From Halichoerus grypus (Eukaryota > Chordata > Mammalia > Carnivora > Phocidae), in assembly GCF_964656455.1 (NCBI RefSeq), contig NC_135722.1:91135313-91199312 (forward strand): 64,000 bases of DNA, given 5' to 3'. The first letter of the stretch is position 1, and each line of letters starts with the position of its first letter. The position numbers and the translations under genes were made by a program. The notes beneath the pieces were generated by a model, which ran no database searches, was not told the origin of the DNA, and saw only the letters and a program-made list of their open reading frames with translations. Below, one piece after another: positions 23,897-36,027 of the stretch.

Positions 23897-24362
23897 CTGA
23901 GGAGACAACCAGTTTTTGGGTCCCCTGCCATGGGGGTGGGTAGGAGTGAGGGCAAGCAGGATTTCCAACTCACTTGGCACTCCCATGTAAACACCTTCTA
24001 TTCTGGAGGCACTCAAGCCCCTGTTGGGGAGTGATGGGGTGGGAACAGGGTCCAGAGAACAGAGCCTCTGGTGGGAAGTGTTTGGGGGCAGGGACAACAG
24101 CTTTACTTGGTCTTTGAGAGACTCATGAGACTTTGACCCAAATTTGTTCCAAAATACCACAATCAGGCCTTGGTGCTAGCCATCTATAAACTTACAGAAC
24201 ACTTCAGTCAAGAAATTGAACTGGAAGCCCCTCCTTGGCAGGGGGCACCCCTCCCATTTCCTAAGATTGTTTGTACGGTACCCTGCCCCCCCACCCCCTG
24301 GAATCCCCTTGGGGCCACCCCTTCTCCTCCCAGGGGTGTTCCCCATAATCCCCTGCACCGAC
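23897..24362 (-). other. PKNOX2: PKNOX2 466-base intron
   Basis: This short phase-1 intron joins the two linker exons. I see no repeat or RNA gene in it. Its donor (GTCGGT) is the weakest in the gene. Confidence 0.85.
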
Positions 24363-24492
24363 CTGACACCACTTGTGAGTTGACGGTTGTCATGGCGATG
24401 TTGCCCTGCTGGAGCGCTGAGGCTGGGACCACAATCCCCTGGGGGTTATTGGAGACTCCAGACATGGAATTGGGGGAATTCTGCAGGAGGTC
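24363..24492 (-). CDS. PKNOX2: PKNOX2 coding exon: linker, Ser/Asn/Gln-rich
   Basis: This exon is 130 bases: 43 codons (visible residues 121-163) plus the first base of a Gly codon. It begins DLLQNSPNSMSGVSNNPQG and ends TTVNSQVVS. The acceptor is CTGCCAG before GAC CTC; the donor is TCAG|GTCGGTG, the weakest of the donors here (C at +3). The segment is low in charge and rich in Ser, Asn, Gln and Val, with no fold I can name. It links the PBX-interaction blocks to the homeodomain. It is separated from the next exon by only 466 bases, so the weak donor sits in a short intron. Confidence 0.96.
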
Positions 24493-24682
24493 CTGGCAGT
24501 AAGGGAGGCGTGGTTTGTGACAATGTCACTAAATGCTTAGAAGCCACAGCCCCAAACTCCTCCTCTCCCTTTCTCCCTTCCTGTCTTCCTTCCTCCCTTT
24601 TTCCTGAGCCTCCCAGGACCCAAATCTGAAAGGCAATTCTCATGGCCTTCCAGAAGCAGTGAATAAAGTCTCAATATTAAAA

Positions 24683-24732
24683 ACCAACCAACCAACCAAC
24701 CAGCCAGCCAGCCAGCCAACCAACCAACCAAC
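24683..24732 (+). repeat. (CCAA)n-(CCAG)n-(CCAA)n tetranucleotide repeat
   Basis: Four or five CCAA units, then four CCAG units, then CCAA units again. The variant block lies in the middle. Confidence 0.95.
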
Positions 24733-24974
24733 AATATTTATCCACTTAGCCATTCCATTCTTCTGAAACCTGAGACACAAATCATCTCATAAACCAGTGG
24801 TCCCCACTTCGGCTTCACTTTGGAATTTCCAATACTGATGCCTGGGTTCTAACCCCAGAGATTCTTCTAATTCCATTGGTTGGGGGTGTGGCCAGGGCTT
24901 TGGTGTTTTACAAGCTCCCTAAGTGGTTTTAACGTGTGGCCAGGGCCAAGAACCAGTCTTTATCTGCCTAGCAC

Positions 24975-25180
24975 CTCTTCACCCTTCACACTGAAATGTC
25001 TCCAGATGCCTTCCCTGACACCCTCTCCCCCCGAGAACCTCACTTCCTCACGTACCTATATCACATTATTTATTACACCCAGCTCCACACAGAAGTGGCC
25101 TCCAACGTTCTATCTTTGTATCCTGAGCATCTAATTCAGGTGCCTGGCATACAGTGGCCACTAAAATCGTTGTTCAATAA
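24975..25180 (+). repeat. L2 LINE 3'-end remnant
   Basis: The series ccagatgccttccctgacac, atcacattatttattacacc and ttcaggtgcctggcatacag, with a taataata end, follows L2. Confidence 0.7.
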
Positions 25181-26034
25181 TAATACAAAAACATCCACCC
25201 TAGCCTCTTTACAACCTGCCTTCTAAGGGCATCTCATAGGAGCCTCGACCTCAAGCCACCCTTTGGCACATTTCATCGATTCCTTCCTTTTCCCCAGGCT
25301 GCCAACACAGAATCCCACTGCAGACAGAGTCCTCCTTTGCCCCACACTGTCAACCAGCCAGCCCCTGTTTTCCCCAGGAAACAATCCTTGCAGTTTGTTT
25401 TTGCAGCAGTCAAAGCAGATAAGAGCATTTTTTCCTGGCAATCTGGTCCCCTCGTCATTGCCATGTCACAGCTGGGCCAGGAAGTGCTTGGGCCTGATAT
25501 GGAGGGACTCCGCATACCATGCACAAGGGGAGGGAGCTTGGTCGCAGCCTCCAAGAAACATCAGTAAACTCTCCCTGCCTGGGGGTTCAGCGCTTGCTCG
25601 GGGCGGGGAGAAATTGTGGGGAAAGAATTAGGTGTGTGAGAGGTTGGGGTCTCTAGGCTTTATTTGGAGAAAGCAAGAACGGTGGCGAATGAGGTGCCAT
25701 GGAAGGAGCTCTGGGAGACTGGCCTGGGTCCCTGAGCGCCTCCGACCACAGTGCCTCATCTGAAAACAGGGCTTGAACCAGGTAACCTGTCTGATGACCA
25801 TCTAGGGCTGACGCTCTCATGCACACAGCTTGGAGTCACAATGCATGAGCTGTAAGAATTTAGACAGGTAAACAGTCAAGAAAATAGACCACCACTGACT
25901 TTCGTTTTAGGACTGGGAGAGAAGCTTGGGCTTTCAGCCTCCAGGGAAGGTCTAGAGTTTCTTGGAGCCAAACTCTTGGTCTTCCCACTCAAGCAGTTCA
26001 AGTCTAATGTTGAGGCCCACCTTCCGAAGCCTAA

Positions 26035-26235
26035 AAACTGGAAGAGCCCTTAAAAGCCACATATTCCAACTCCCTGAGCACAAATAAGGAACTGAGGCTT
26101 CTTAGAAACCCAAGTGACTCACCCAAGGCCCCCAGCTGGTTCGCAGCAATGGGACTAGAACACAGCCCTCCTTTATCCACAAATACTGAACACCCACCTT
26201 GTGCCAAGAACCGGGCTACGAGGTGCTCCTGGAAT
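26035..26235 (-). repeat. MIR SINE, reverse orientation
   Basis: The series aaaagccacatattccaact, aaataaggaactgaggcttc and caagtgactcacccaaggcc is MIR antisense, diverged. Confidence 0.5.
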
Positions 26236-27339
26236 CACAGGGGTTCAGTACATAGTTACTGCAGGCAAGGTGAACAGGTGAAACAATCAAACCCCAGAAG
26301 TACAGAGGCAGCATGGGCTACAGAGGAAAGACCATAGACTTGGGAATCAGCAAATCCCGGCCCTTCTGGGAGCCTCAGTCTCATTTATAAAATGTGTCTG
26401 GCCCAGTGCTGACATCCAGGAGCCCTCAAAGCCTGTTTTTCAGCTCTGTGTCCATCTAACATTGACCCTGCCCTCGTCCCGACATCCCCGCCAACCATTC
26501 TCACAGGACGTAAACCCATGCTGGTATTATTTGAAGCTGAAGCAAAGCTGGACGGTAAATGCAATAGAAGAGGGTGTCGTCCCTCCATGCCTTTCACCCT
26601 AAAACTAATGGAAATGACTTTTCACTAATCTCTCGTCTGGAATCATTCATGCCACGGTACTCCTCATCAGGGAAAGGCATTTGGGAATTTCAAACGTAAA
26701 AAGTTGCCCCAGACGTGCCTTTTCCCTGAAAAAAAGTATCCAGCGAGGTTAGGAAAACACAAGCGAAATCAGTAAAATAAATACAAGATGTGGGCCTTGG
26801 GATTCAACCAACACACATTTTCGCCAGCCAGAGGCAGAAGGGTGAGCTATCGCCTGGATACTTCATCTGCTTATTCACACTCTGGCTGGTTCTCTGCCCT
26901 GTGGTCTTGCTGGCCTCCATGCCAGGTTCTGGGTTTGGGTAACTAAAGGCAATTTATGCATTAGATCAGACTCTTCTCTTTCCTACCTTCTCCTACTCTG
27001 GGGTCGTTGGCTGGGACATGCCGAGAGGCAGCCAATTTATATCAGCAAAGGAATGGAGTATCGAAGTTCACGGGCAGAGACCACGGGCAGAGCTAGGGCT
27101 AGTCCCATCTTAGCTGGGCAAAAAAGTGGAAGGAAAATCTGGGCCTCCCTGAGGTCTGGGGAAATAATGTCCATCCCCTACATTTGTAAATATGAGCTGT
27201 TTCACACACCGGCCGGAGCCCTGCCGTGTTTCCAAAGACAGAGTCTCAGGGTCATTGAACCAGACCCTCTGTGATCTGTATTTGTAAAAACCGCCCTCGG
27301 CTGGTTCCAAAGACCAATGGCTCTGAAACTACCTATTTA

Positions 27340-27510
27340 TTACACACATCGAATATTAGCATTCTTTTACCATGCTATTTCATTTTAATCTCCTCACTAC
27401 TATGGGAGAAATGATTTTATTTGCCTGAAGAGGAACTGAGGTCCAGAGAACCAAAGTGACTTCCTGGAGTCACACAGCTGTGCCTTGAACCCAGGTCCTT
27501 TGGCTCTGAG
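27340..27510 (-). repeat. MIR SINE, reverse orientation
   Basis: The series ttttaatctcctcactacta, ctgaagaggaactgaggtcc, ggagtcacacagctgtgcct and tgaacccaggtcctttggct is MIR antisense. Confidence 0.7.
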
Positions 27511-29599
27511 CGCAGCGCTGATGCTCGCTTGGAGAGATGTGCTTTGGAGTCAGACGTCCCGGCTCCATGAGAGCAGGGAGCCTGGCACATGTAAGCACCC
27601 AATAAATCACTTTCCACTTCCTTTGGCTAAAGCCACTCAATGAGGGAGCTGAGTTTGGCACAGCCAGGATTTAAAAACCTGTCCTAGAAGGTCCTAGAGC
27701 TGTTTGGGTTCTTTACTTAGCAGCAGTGGAGATTCAGCTGGGACTGCACACCGAGCCGCAGTGGTCAGTCCTCACCCCGCGCCCCCTTCATTCCTGCCTC
27801 CTCGCCGAAGACATTCCCGGGCCCCGGCCAAGCCCCACAAGTGGGAGCTGCGACCCTGTCTTGAATGAGCTCTGTGACCTGACTGCAGCCATTTCAGGGG
27901 GAGTGGTGGGTCTAGCTCTCTTGAGCCTTTGTCTCTACAGAGACGATGGGCTCTGAATCTCTGGGAACAGTCCACGGCTTTTCTGAGGAAGGAGCTACTA
28001 TGGCAGCAGTGGAAGCCCCTTGGGGAGAAAATGTTGGCTAAGCACTCAGTATTTTTATCTTCTTGACAGCTTCCTCTTGGGGCTTATCAGACTCCCAAGC
28101 AGGTGGATGATGCTCTGTCTAGACCCAAACAGAGCTGTTTCCTTCCAGGCTCCTTAGCGCCCATAAAGAGGTGAGAAGCACATGTGAACAGGTTTTAGCG
28201 ACATTCTTCAGCATTCCGAGTCTCACATCCCTGCCCCAATTGTCCAGGAACCAGGGGCTCAGAGCTGGTTATCTAGCTCAAGAACTCTGCCTTGTCCCAC
28301 CAGGAATGGCCGTGGTGTCCCCAAGCCTCTGAAAACTGCTGGAAGCCTGGCCTCCCTGGTGGAGCCATCCCACCAAACTGGGGTGTGTGTGGGCTCCTAC
28401 TTTCTAGTAGTAAGATTTGCTTTCCCAGTAGGACAAGGTCCTAAAACTGAAAACTTCCCTAGAGTTTCCTGGGAATGACATCTCTGGGCCTGGACCAAGG
28501 GACCCAGGACTTGGATGGAAACCCACAAGCTGGGCTCCACAGGCCTCCCAGAAGCTGTCCCACTGACGATCCTTGTGTGCTGTTTTTCTGAGACACAGAG
28601 AGGCAGAGAGCCTCTCTGAAGTGGGCAGAGCAAGGTAGGGGAGCAGCTTTAGAACGGCTGAGAGCTCGCACCTCCTAAACCCTGTGGACCAGCTGCAAAG
28701 CCTTCACTGCCTCGCGCCATCGGCCATGGTGGTCACTGGGTGAGTTTTACTCCAAATCTCATTTTGGAACAACAACAACAAAAAAGATGATTTGTTCAAA
28801 AGGAAGGCCTTCCTAAGGACAAGTGAAAGGTTCTGGGATCATGCTTGGAAGCGGAGGGTGTTCGGGTGGGGTGTGTGTGGCACAAAGGAACGGACTATGG
28901 CTATGAACTCTGACCTCATGGTCTGATGTCAGCCCGGGAGGAGCCGGCTCAGTCCCTGGAGCCACCAGTCTTCACTGTTAATCGGGAAAGGGCTTCTGTT
29001 GCCCGGGGAAACGAAATTTCCACCAAAGGAAGAAATTCCCGGAATAAACTGATGGGAGGAAGAAAGGAAGGAGTGAAGGCAAAGACGGATAGAAAAATGT
29101 TCCTTTAAGTTATTTTGAAATAGCTGGAATGTTTATCTTACTAAGATGCCTGTGGAACGGGGACATGAACTAGATGACACTGCAACGGTCCTTCCGACTG
29201 ACGATTTTAGAAAAACCAATGCCATTCCCTAGGATCTATTGTGTGTGTGTGTGGGGGGGGGGGTTGGTAAGCAGGTGGGGGGGTATGAGTTGGAGGGGGC
29301 AGTACAGCCCATGGGGCCCTGCTGTCTGCCATCCACCTCCAGGCCACTAGGGGTCTCTGCTGATCCACCAGCTCAGATTGCTCTCCCCCAAACCTCCCCA
29401 AGCCTCCCGGGAGGACAGGTCTGTGGGCTAAGTGGCCTGGGCCGGTGGGGACTTGGTCTGGGGTGTCTCACTTCTGCTGGAAAGCTTGGTCCGGACTCAT
29501 CCTGGGCATGCCCGTGGCCCATGCTCTTGACTCCTTCAGTGCTTCCTGGTGGCCTGATATACTGGACATAAAGCATAATGGTTCTCTTTCTTATGCGTG

Positions 29600-29725
29600 T
29601 GTCTTCTTTCCCTAGCTTTGGTTGCAGATATTTTGAGGGAAAGAGTGTTCTTTCTTCGAATTCCCCCAAACTGCCTACCACAGTGTTGGGTGCATGATAG
29701 ATGCTCAATAAACGCATGGCCTGAC
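29600..29725 (+). repeat. L2 LINE 3'-end remnant
   Basis: The end aaactgcctaccacagtgtt, gggtgcatgatagatgctca, ataaacgcatggcctgac is the L2 tail. A (GT)n run at 29747-29774 follows. Confidence 0.65.
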
Positions 29726-30719
29726 TGGGCTTTGGCCCTGGGATAGCGTGCGTGTGTGTGTGTGTGTGTGTGTGTCTTACAGGGGTGGGGAGGTTGCCCC
29801 TGTCCCCAGACACGCTGTTCCTGGCAGTGTCCCTCCATTCTGGCAGGGCCAGAGTCCTGTCTTTGGCTGGGAAAAGCTGGGCTCCCAAACTCAGGGAATC
29901 CAACACATGTAAACAAGCCACCTAATCCTGTTGCTGTTCCGCTCCTGCTGGGGGCTTTAGCCTCAAGGGAAAGGCACTTCTGGCCCGTGGGGACAAGGGG
30001 CAGCTACCACTCCTAAGGAACATTCCTTCTGGGAAGGAGAGAACGGCTCAGGTTTCACTGGCCTGGCAGGAGGGGCGGTCCTCATGGTGTCCTGGCACCC
30101 CGAGCTGGAGCGCTCGGGGCTAGGATGGTGGAAGGGACAGCTTTGATGGCTGTGGTGAGAATGAGGCAGGGTAGCTCCCAGAACTCTACTTCCTGTCGCT
30201 GCGGTCTAGGGGTGCCCCCTTTCCATCTCAGTGGTGATCTTGCAGGATAGATCACCTCCCCCTCCTCCCACCAGCCTTAAAACTCCCTGGTCAAATCCAA
30301 GTGGATGCTTGGCCACTGGGCAGAACTTCCAAGGGGGTGACTGAGGTGACTGTCCCCCACCTCCTTGACCTCCTGCTAATCTAGAGAATGCAAACTCCCT
30401 GTAGGTCAGTAGGCAAGTCCACCTGCCCCAGGTAGGGGTGTAATCACTGGCCGCTTCCTATTTTTTTAGAGAGTTAGCAGAGCTATAGAGTTCTATCTGC
30501 TCTGCCAAGCCCCACATCTCAGAGTTGGGTTCACTCTGTGCCTTTCTTCTCCCAATTAGCAAGTCTAAAGTCTTGCTTCCCATCAACGGGTTTCTGGGTT
30601 TCTTCCTCTCTAGTCTCCAAATCGCTGCTCAGAGTTAAGGGAGTCACCCCTCCCCACCCAGGGCCCAGGACCCCTGGTTCTTCCTATGTGTCACACAAAA
30701 AAACCCAAAGACTTATTAT

Positions 30720-30900
30720 AATAAGTAGAACATAGACTCCAGAGTGACCTATCTCAGTCTCTGCTGCTTACTTGAGCCAGTGTCTTAACTTCTCTGAGCT
30801 TCTCTTTCCTGGGGGAGAAAATCATGTGCCCCTTGCAGCCTTGTTGTGAGGAGTAAATAAGGTAATATATGTAAAGCACCCAATAGATACGGTGTTTGAA
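30720..30900 (+). repeat. MIR SINE, forward
   Basis: The series aacatagactccagagtgac, agccagtgtcttaacttctc, cttgttgtgaggagtaaata and tatgtaaagcacccaataga follows MIR. Confidence 0.7.
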
Positions 30901-32540
30901 ATGTAGAGGAGGTTCGGGAAATGTTGACGTTCTCCCCACTCCCTACCAGTTCTTCCTGGAGCAGCACACGAGGGGCTACTCAATTAATTTGCCTCCGACA
31001 TGTTTCCAACCCTTACACCATCACCTACGTTCCCCATTACATCTCCCATCTTTGGTGATTGGCCATCCTTTCCAGCCTCAAAGCATAACTCCTCCAACTT
31101 GGTTGCAAGATAGTCCCTTGTTACATCTGGAGGTCAGAGATCCTGTCATATCCACTTTGAGGTCCCTGGAACTCAGCAGGCTCAGTTGTGCTTGAACAGA
31201 TTCACGGGGCCGGAATGAATGACCCCTCGTCCTTACCAACTCCTTCTCTCCAGGGATTCTGAAAGGCTGTCTCTGTTCCTTGCCTTCTCCCAGGCTTCTC
31301 TCTACACCAGGAGCGCTCACTTTTAGAGCTCCCAGATAGCCTACCACCCCCTCCCCCTCTCCCCTCTCCCCTCAGAAGTCCTCCCAAGGCCAGAGAACCT
31401 GCAACTTCTCCAATCACAATGGGCAAAATCCTCCTGCTGGCCTATCTAATCCATGCTGAGGTTTGCTCATTCTGTCTCCAGGCAGGAACAGACTGTGGCC
31501 ATGAGAGTGTGCAGGCTTTCTCTGGGGGGAGGGGGAAGGGGGCTGAGCAGTGACGGGGGTAACCCGAAGCCACACATGTGGTTTGTTCAATCCAGACCGC
31601 TGTCTCTGGCTGCTCCTTTCCTGCCTGCCTCAATGTTCCCTCGACCCGGAGTCTTCTATGGCTCACATAACTTACCTAGATCCTCAGGTGTGACTCACAG
31701 CTCCCTCACACTGAGATTGGGAGCTCCTTTTGGATAATTCACTCATGCTCTCATAGGACCTAGCACGGTGCAATGCCCCCCAAATGCTTGGTGACTGAGA
31801 ACTTTGGCTCAGTCCGATTTGCCCTGTGATAGGGCCCCGGCTTAGATCCAGCCCCATTGAAGAAAGAGGGGGGAGTTTCAAGTCAAATTAATACTCGAGC
31901 AAGGCGGGAGTTAGGTTCTCTCTAGTTGGTTTATGCCCTCTAGGAAAGGCCAGGAGAAGCCTGTCCAACAGAAGTCAGAGTCTAGAGTGAGCCTCCTTAC
32001 CGAGGAGGCTGCCCTTGCAAGAAGCCTGGGCTCAGAGGTGTGAGGAAGCTTGGATGTCTTCAGGTGCAGGCGGAGCAGGATGGCTTCCTGGGGACGTGGG
32101 AAAAACTAGCTGTGGCCCAATTCCTTGGGAACCCTGGTTCAGCTCTGGGGCTTGGTGGAAGTCGTTTCCCTTACTCCCTATCCCCTTCCCACCCCCAAAA
32201 GAGAGCTCACATTCAGAAATGGAAGGCCAAGCAGGGAAGGTGCCCAACTGCCATAGAGCTGAATGGGGACACAGTATGGCATCTGGGGCGGGTGGGGGGG
32301 GTGGGGACACCAATTTGAATAAAAAAAATGTCTCCCACTTTGCAACACAAGGCCAAATGATTAGCACCCGGGGGAAAAACATGAGCCAGCGGTTTGCAAC
32401 AAAGCTGGCGGGCGCCTGGAATGTTGATCCTGAGGATCATGTTCCAGAGGGGAGACACCCCTCCCTGGGCCCGGCTGGTGCTCAGTGCGGCTATTTCAGG
32501 CTGGGGGGATTAAGGTTGAACCATGACGAATGTGAACCAT

Positions 32541-32622
32541 TGTGTGTGTGTGCGCGCGTGCACACACACACACCCCCCGCCATGGGCACACCCCGACACA
32601 CACACACACACACACACACACA
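32541..32622 (+). repeat. Opposed TG/CA dinucleotide tracts
   Basis: A (TG)n run, a cgcgcg centre, then (CA)n form a near-perfect inverted repeat at 32541-32573; a second (CA)n run follows at 32595-32622. Confidence 0.92.
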
Positions 32623-33598
32623 GACGCCCCAGACACTCTTTTTCTCTCTTCTCTCCCATACTGGCCCCCATGCCCTGATCCCCAGGCCAGCCTCCTGCAC
32701 CCAAAGTCTCTTGGGTGAGGCCTCTCCTTCCCCAGGAAGGCCCAGCCAGCCCCGCACCCCCCAGCTCAGGGAGAGTGACAGGAGCCTGCCCTGGGAATGT
32801 GGACAGCACGTGGCGTGTCCTACGCACCCTCCCTCCTCCACACACCTGGCTTCGCACTGACCCCGAACCTGCCCAGCCTGTCCCTTCATCCCCCAGCCCT
32901 CAGCTGCTGCCATTCCTTTTCTCTCTCTTTTCCACCTGGGGTCTTCTCAGCCTCACTTCCCTTCCCTCTGCGGCCCTTCTCCTCCAGACCTTCATCCTTC
33001 CTCTGCCTCCCTCGAGTTGTCTTTCTTTGCCTTTATCTTTCTTCTGATTTCTCCTTCCCTCCTTTGGCTTCCTCTGGCCTCCCTTGATCTGTGTCCATCT
33101 GTCTCCTTGTCTTACTTCTTTACACAGATATTTACTGGCCGTTCACGCATCAGACCTTGGGTTAGCCGCCACCAGGCATGGGTTATAATTGTATATAAAA
33201 TACTGTCTGGACTCAAAACACGTCTGTTATCTAGGAGAGGAGAATAACACTTATACCAGCGACTCCGAGATAAAGCGACATGGGATATTTATATATAAGT
33301 GGCCCCTAGTGTTCCAGCACTTAGTTGGGAGAAAGAAAAGGTCTTTCTGGATGGGGCTTCAGAGAGGCCTCCAGGGGAGAGCAGCCTTGTTACTGTCCTT
33401 GGGAAGAGGCCGGGTTTGGTCCTGCAGAGCTGTGGAAGTGTCGTCCGAGCAGACAGGCATGGGAGAATGTGCACCTGGGAGCGCCTTGACTATCAGGCGA
33501 AAGGATGAGAAAACTCGGAGGACAATCAGAGCTTTTGAGCAGGAGAAGGACATGAACAGAGTCTTAGGACCATAAGTCCAGCAGCAGAAGCTGAAGAG

Positions 33599-33654
33599 GC
33601 ATGTGTAGGTGTGTTTGTGTTTGTGGTGTGCGTGTGCGTGTGTGTGTGTGTGGA
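33599..33654 (+). repeat. (TG)n microsatellite, interrupted
   Basis: TG units broken by TTT and GGTG, ending in a pure run. Confidence 0.9.
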
Positions 33655-34324
33655 GGGCCGAGGGCTAGCCAGAGAGGACAGGCATGGCAGGTTAGGAATC
33701 CATGGCAGCAGCGTGTGTCTGATTATCTCATTTACCCACGGAAGTCTGAACCTAGTAGGGTGGCGGCAAGGCAAAGGCAATGAAAGGGACAAGTTTGAGA
33801 AATTCCATATAGGAACACCTTGCCAAGCGTCTTGTCTTCTTTTTCGAGCTTGTCTTTGTTTTTGCCCGATTGTCTGAGTTCCTCTTTCTAAGCAGATCAG
33901 AAGCCTTTCGCGGTGGCCACCCCAGGGCCAGCTTGGCTGTCAGGCAGAGATCTGATATTTACAATGACGGGAATCAAAGTTCTCTCCTCTTTCCTCAAAG
34001 CTCAGAGGCCCCGAAGGCTGGGATCTCCCAGGAGGACTGACTTCTGCAGGCAGCGACTCCGCGCCCTGGCTCACCCAGAGCCCGTGTTATCCTTCTCTGC
34101 CAACCCCGCGTCCCCAATGGCCCTGCCTGCAGCACATGCCTTGTCTGCCCCAGGACCCCAACCTGGAGGGGGCCGCTTTGGCTGCTAAGCCCTCTGGCCC
34201 TCCACTCCTCCCCCACTACCCTGGTACAGCTCCAGTGTCAGCCCTCGAGGTAGACTTGGAGAGCCCAGGAGGGGAAATCCAGAGCCTCTCCAAGGACCTG
34301 ATTATTTCCAAAGACTTGTGCTAA

Positions 34325-34710
34325 TTTTCTGATATGATCCTCACATCTCTGTGAGGCACTAAATCCTCATTACTTTTCCTGACCGATGCATTCTAATTAG
34401 ATCAACACTTAAAAAAAATTCACAATAGCCACAGGATGGCTTTCCATCTCATTAACTCCTCACTTATTATTTTCATGAAAATTACTGATAAAAATGTGCA
34501 TCTCCATTTGCTGAGGCCTCACAGCCTCCTCAGCTCCTATCTTGCATCTCTCCCGTCACCGGGCTGCGCAGCGTCGCCATGGTAACCCACAATAATAGAA
34601 ACTAATAAATTACAAACGAGATGCTCGTTGAGCAATTATTGTCCTCTTTTATGCAAGTTTCTTGCTAATTTTGATCATAAGGGAAAGTACAATAAGACTC
34701 TGAAGGAATG
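34325..34710. promoter_or_regulatory. Candidate conserved enhancer block with an X-box
   Basis: This AT-rich, repeat-free block has homeodomain-like sites (attctaattagatcaac, ctcattaactc, gctaattttgatcat) and an RFX-type site GTCGCCATGGTAAC at 34573-34586. There is no open frame or splice context. That it is an enhancer is inferred from composition and motif density only. Confidence 0.45.
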
Positions 34711-35838
34711 AGTCTATTTCAAGAGAATATTAGCAAGCAGAAGCCTGGGCGGCTGTTTTTAGATCTGTAATAAAGTGAGTTGGTGATTTCAAGCAATGGG
34801 AAGAGGAAATAAACTTCTTGCCTCATGTCCCATGCAGTACTCACTGTTGAGTCCCACAGAGATCCCTTTGGATTTGTGCAAGGTGGGGCTGGCCTTCTAG
34901 AAGGCCCCCTGACCCTTCCCCTGCCTCTACAACCTGGAGGGATGGATGAAGTGTGCTGGTCCCTAAAGCTTAGAGATAAAAATGGCACCACCTTTCTTAG
35001 GCACTTTTTCCAGCGCCCATCATTCTTAGAAAGTTTATCCTTTTCCCCAAGCCTGATTGTCTCATGAGAAGAGGTTACTGTAAGCCTTCTGGGGCCCTCC
35101 CTGTGTCTGTCCCAGACTCGGGAACTCAGTGGGAGGGAAGAAAGTGGTGAGCTGTGGCTTACGTAGATGTCGGTGAGCTTGGTGGAAAGGTATCACCAGG
35201 CAGCTTTCTTAGCTCCGTAGGGTTTGGGGAAAATATTCCGCCCTGGAGACAACAGCCCATTCTCATCCAGAACACATAGTTGCCATTTCTACGTTCCCCA
35301 GTTCCCCGGATGAAGGTGGGGGTGACTCTTGGGAGGGGGGTGACTGGAGGTGACATCCACAGTGGCCCTGAACCTTAGGAAGGCAGATGAGCCAGGGTAG
35401 GGTGAGCAACTGGAAACTGATCTGGGAGAAGCAGTCGCATGGGAAGCTGTCCTCATCTATGAGGTGGGCAGGATTCAGGGAAGGACCAAACCCTCCTTCT
35501 CAAGAACACAGAGAGCTCAGCAAGCCTTCTCGAGAAGTGTTCGGGGCTAAGAGGTCGGGGTCCATTCCCGGCTCTGCCCCTGCCTCATCTCAACACTTAC
35601 ATGCATATCTTAGGATATCTTGGGCCAGGAAGCCAGGAATCACTTTGGTCATTTTCTAAGGAATACCCATGCCCCAGTATGGTGAGTTCTGGTGCTGCCT
35701 GATGAACAGGAGTGGATCAGAGGAGGGCCCTCATGCTGAAAGTATACAGTGAGTCTAAGCTACTTTCCTAGGCCACCAGGGGACCCTCAGACATTCCTAC
35801 ACCTGGCTTAGGAGATAGGACCCAGCCTTGTGTGTTAC

Positions 35839-36027
35839 CTGTGAGTGAAGATTTATGGAGGGCTGATTGGGGGAGTAGGGTCCCCCGAGGTCATTCCTGA
35901 GCAAGTTATCGCTGTGCATCTTGGTTTTGAGGCAGGTGATGTACCGGTTACAAAAGTCCTTGCAGAGTTCATTGACTTTCTCCAATTCCAGCAGGTGAAT
36001 TCTCAGGACCTGGATTGCCTTCACCAT
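35839..36027 (-). CDS. PKNOX2: PKNOX2 coding exon: second MEIS/PKNOX block (HR2)
   Basis: This exon is 189 bases, 63 codons (visible residues 58-120), with codon boundaries at both ends. The acceptor is a C/T-rich tract ending CTCCTCAG before ATG GTG AAG; the donor is CAG|GTAACA. The segment [16 protein letters not shown] followed by [15 protein letters not shown] is the second conserved helical block of MEIS/PREP proteins, part of the PBX-binding surface. The end, [16 protein letters not shown], is the start of the flexible linker. An ATG opens the exon, but it is an internal Met of the family, not a start: the frame continues correctly from the exon at 47720. Confidence 0.97.

Larger units (their letters stand above)
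24493..35838 (-). other. PKNOX2: PKNOX2 intron, 11.3 kb
   Basis: This phase-0 intron lacks Can-SINE and young L1 insertions. It carries L2 and MIR remnants (24975, 26035, 27340, 29600, 30725), four TG/CA microsatellites, and a repeat-free AT-rich block (34325-34710) listed separately. Elsewhere (for example 25600-26000, 28000-29100, 31200-32500) I see nothing I can name. Confidence 0.8.

Noticed and set aside
29343..29356. CCACTAGGGGTCTC as a CTCF site
   Set aside because: One core G is replaced by T, and the flanks do not fit; weaker than the site at 6623.
32015..32860. 281-codon open frame on the plus strand
   Set aside because: It runs through a (CA)n tract and has low-complexity His/Thr repeats; there is no recognisable domain or splice context. 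It looks like a chance frame in GC-rich intron.
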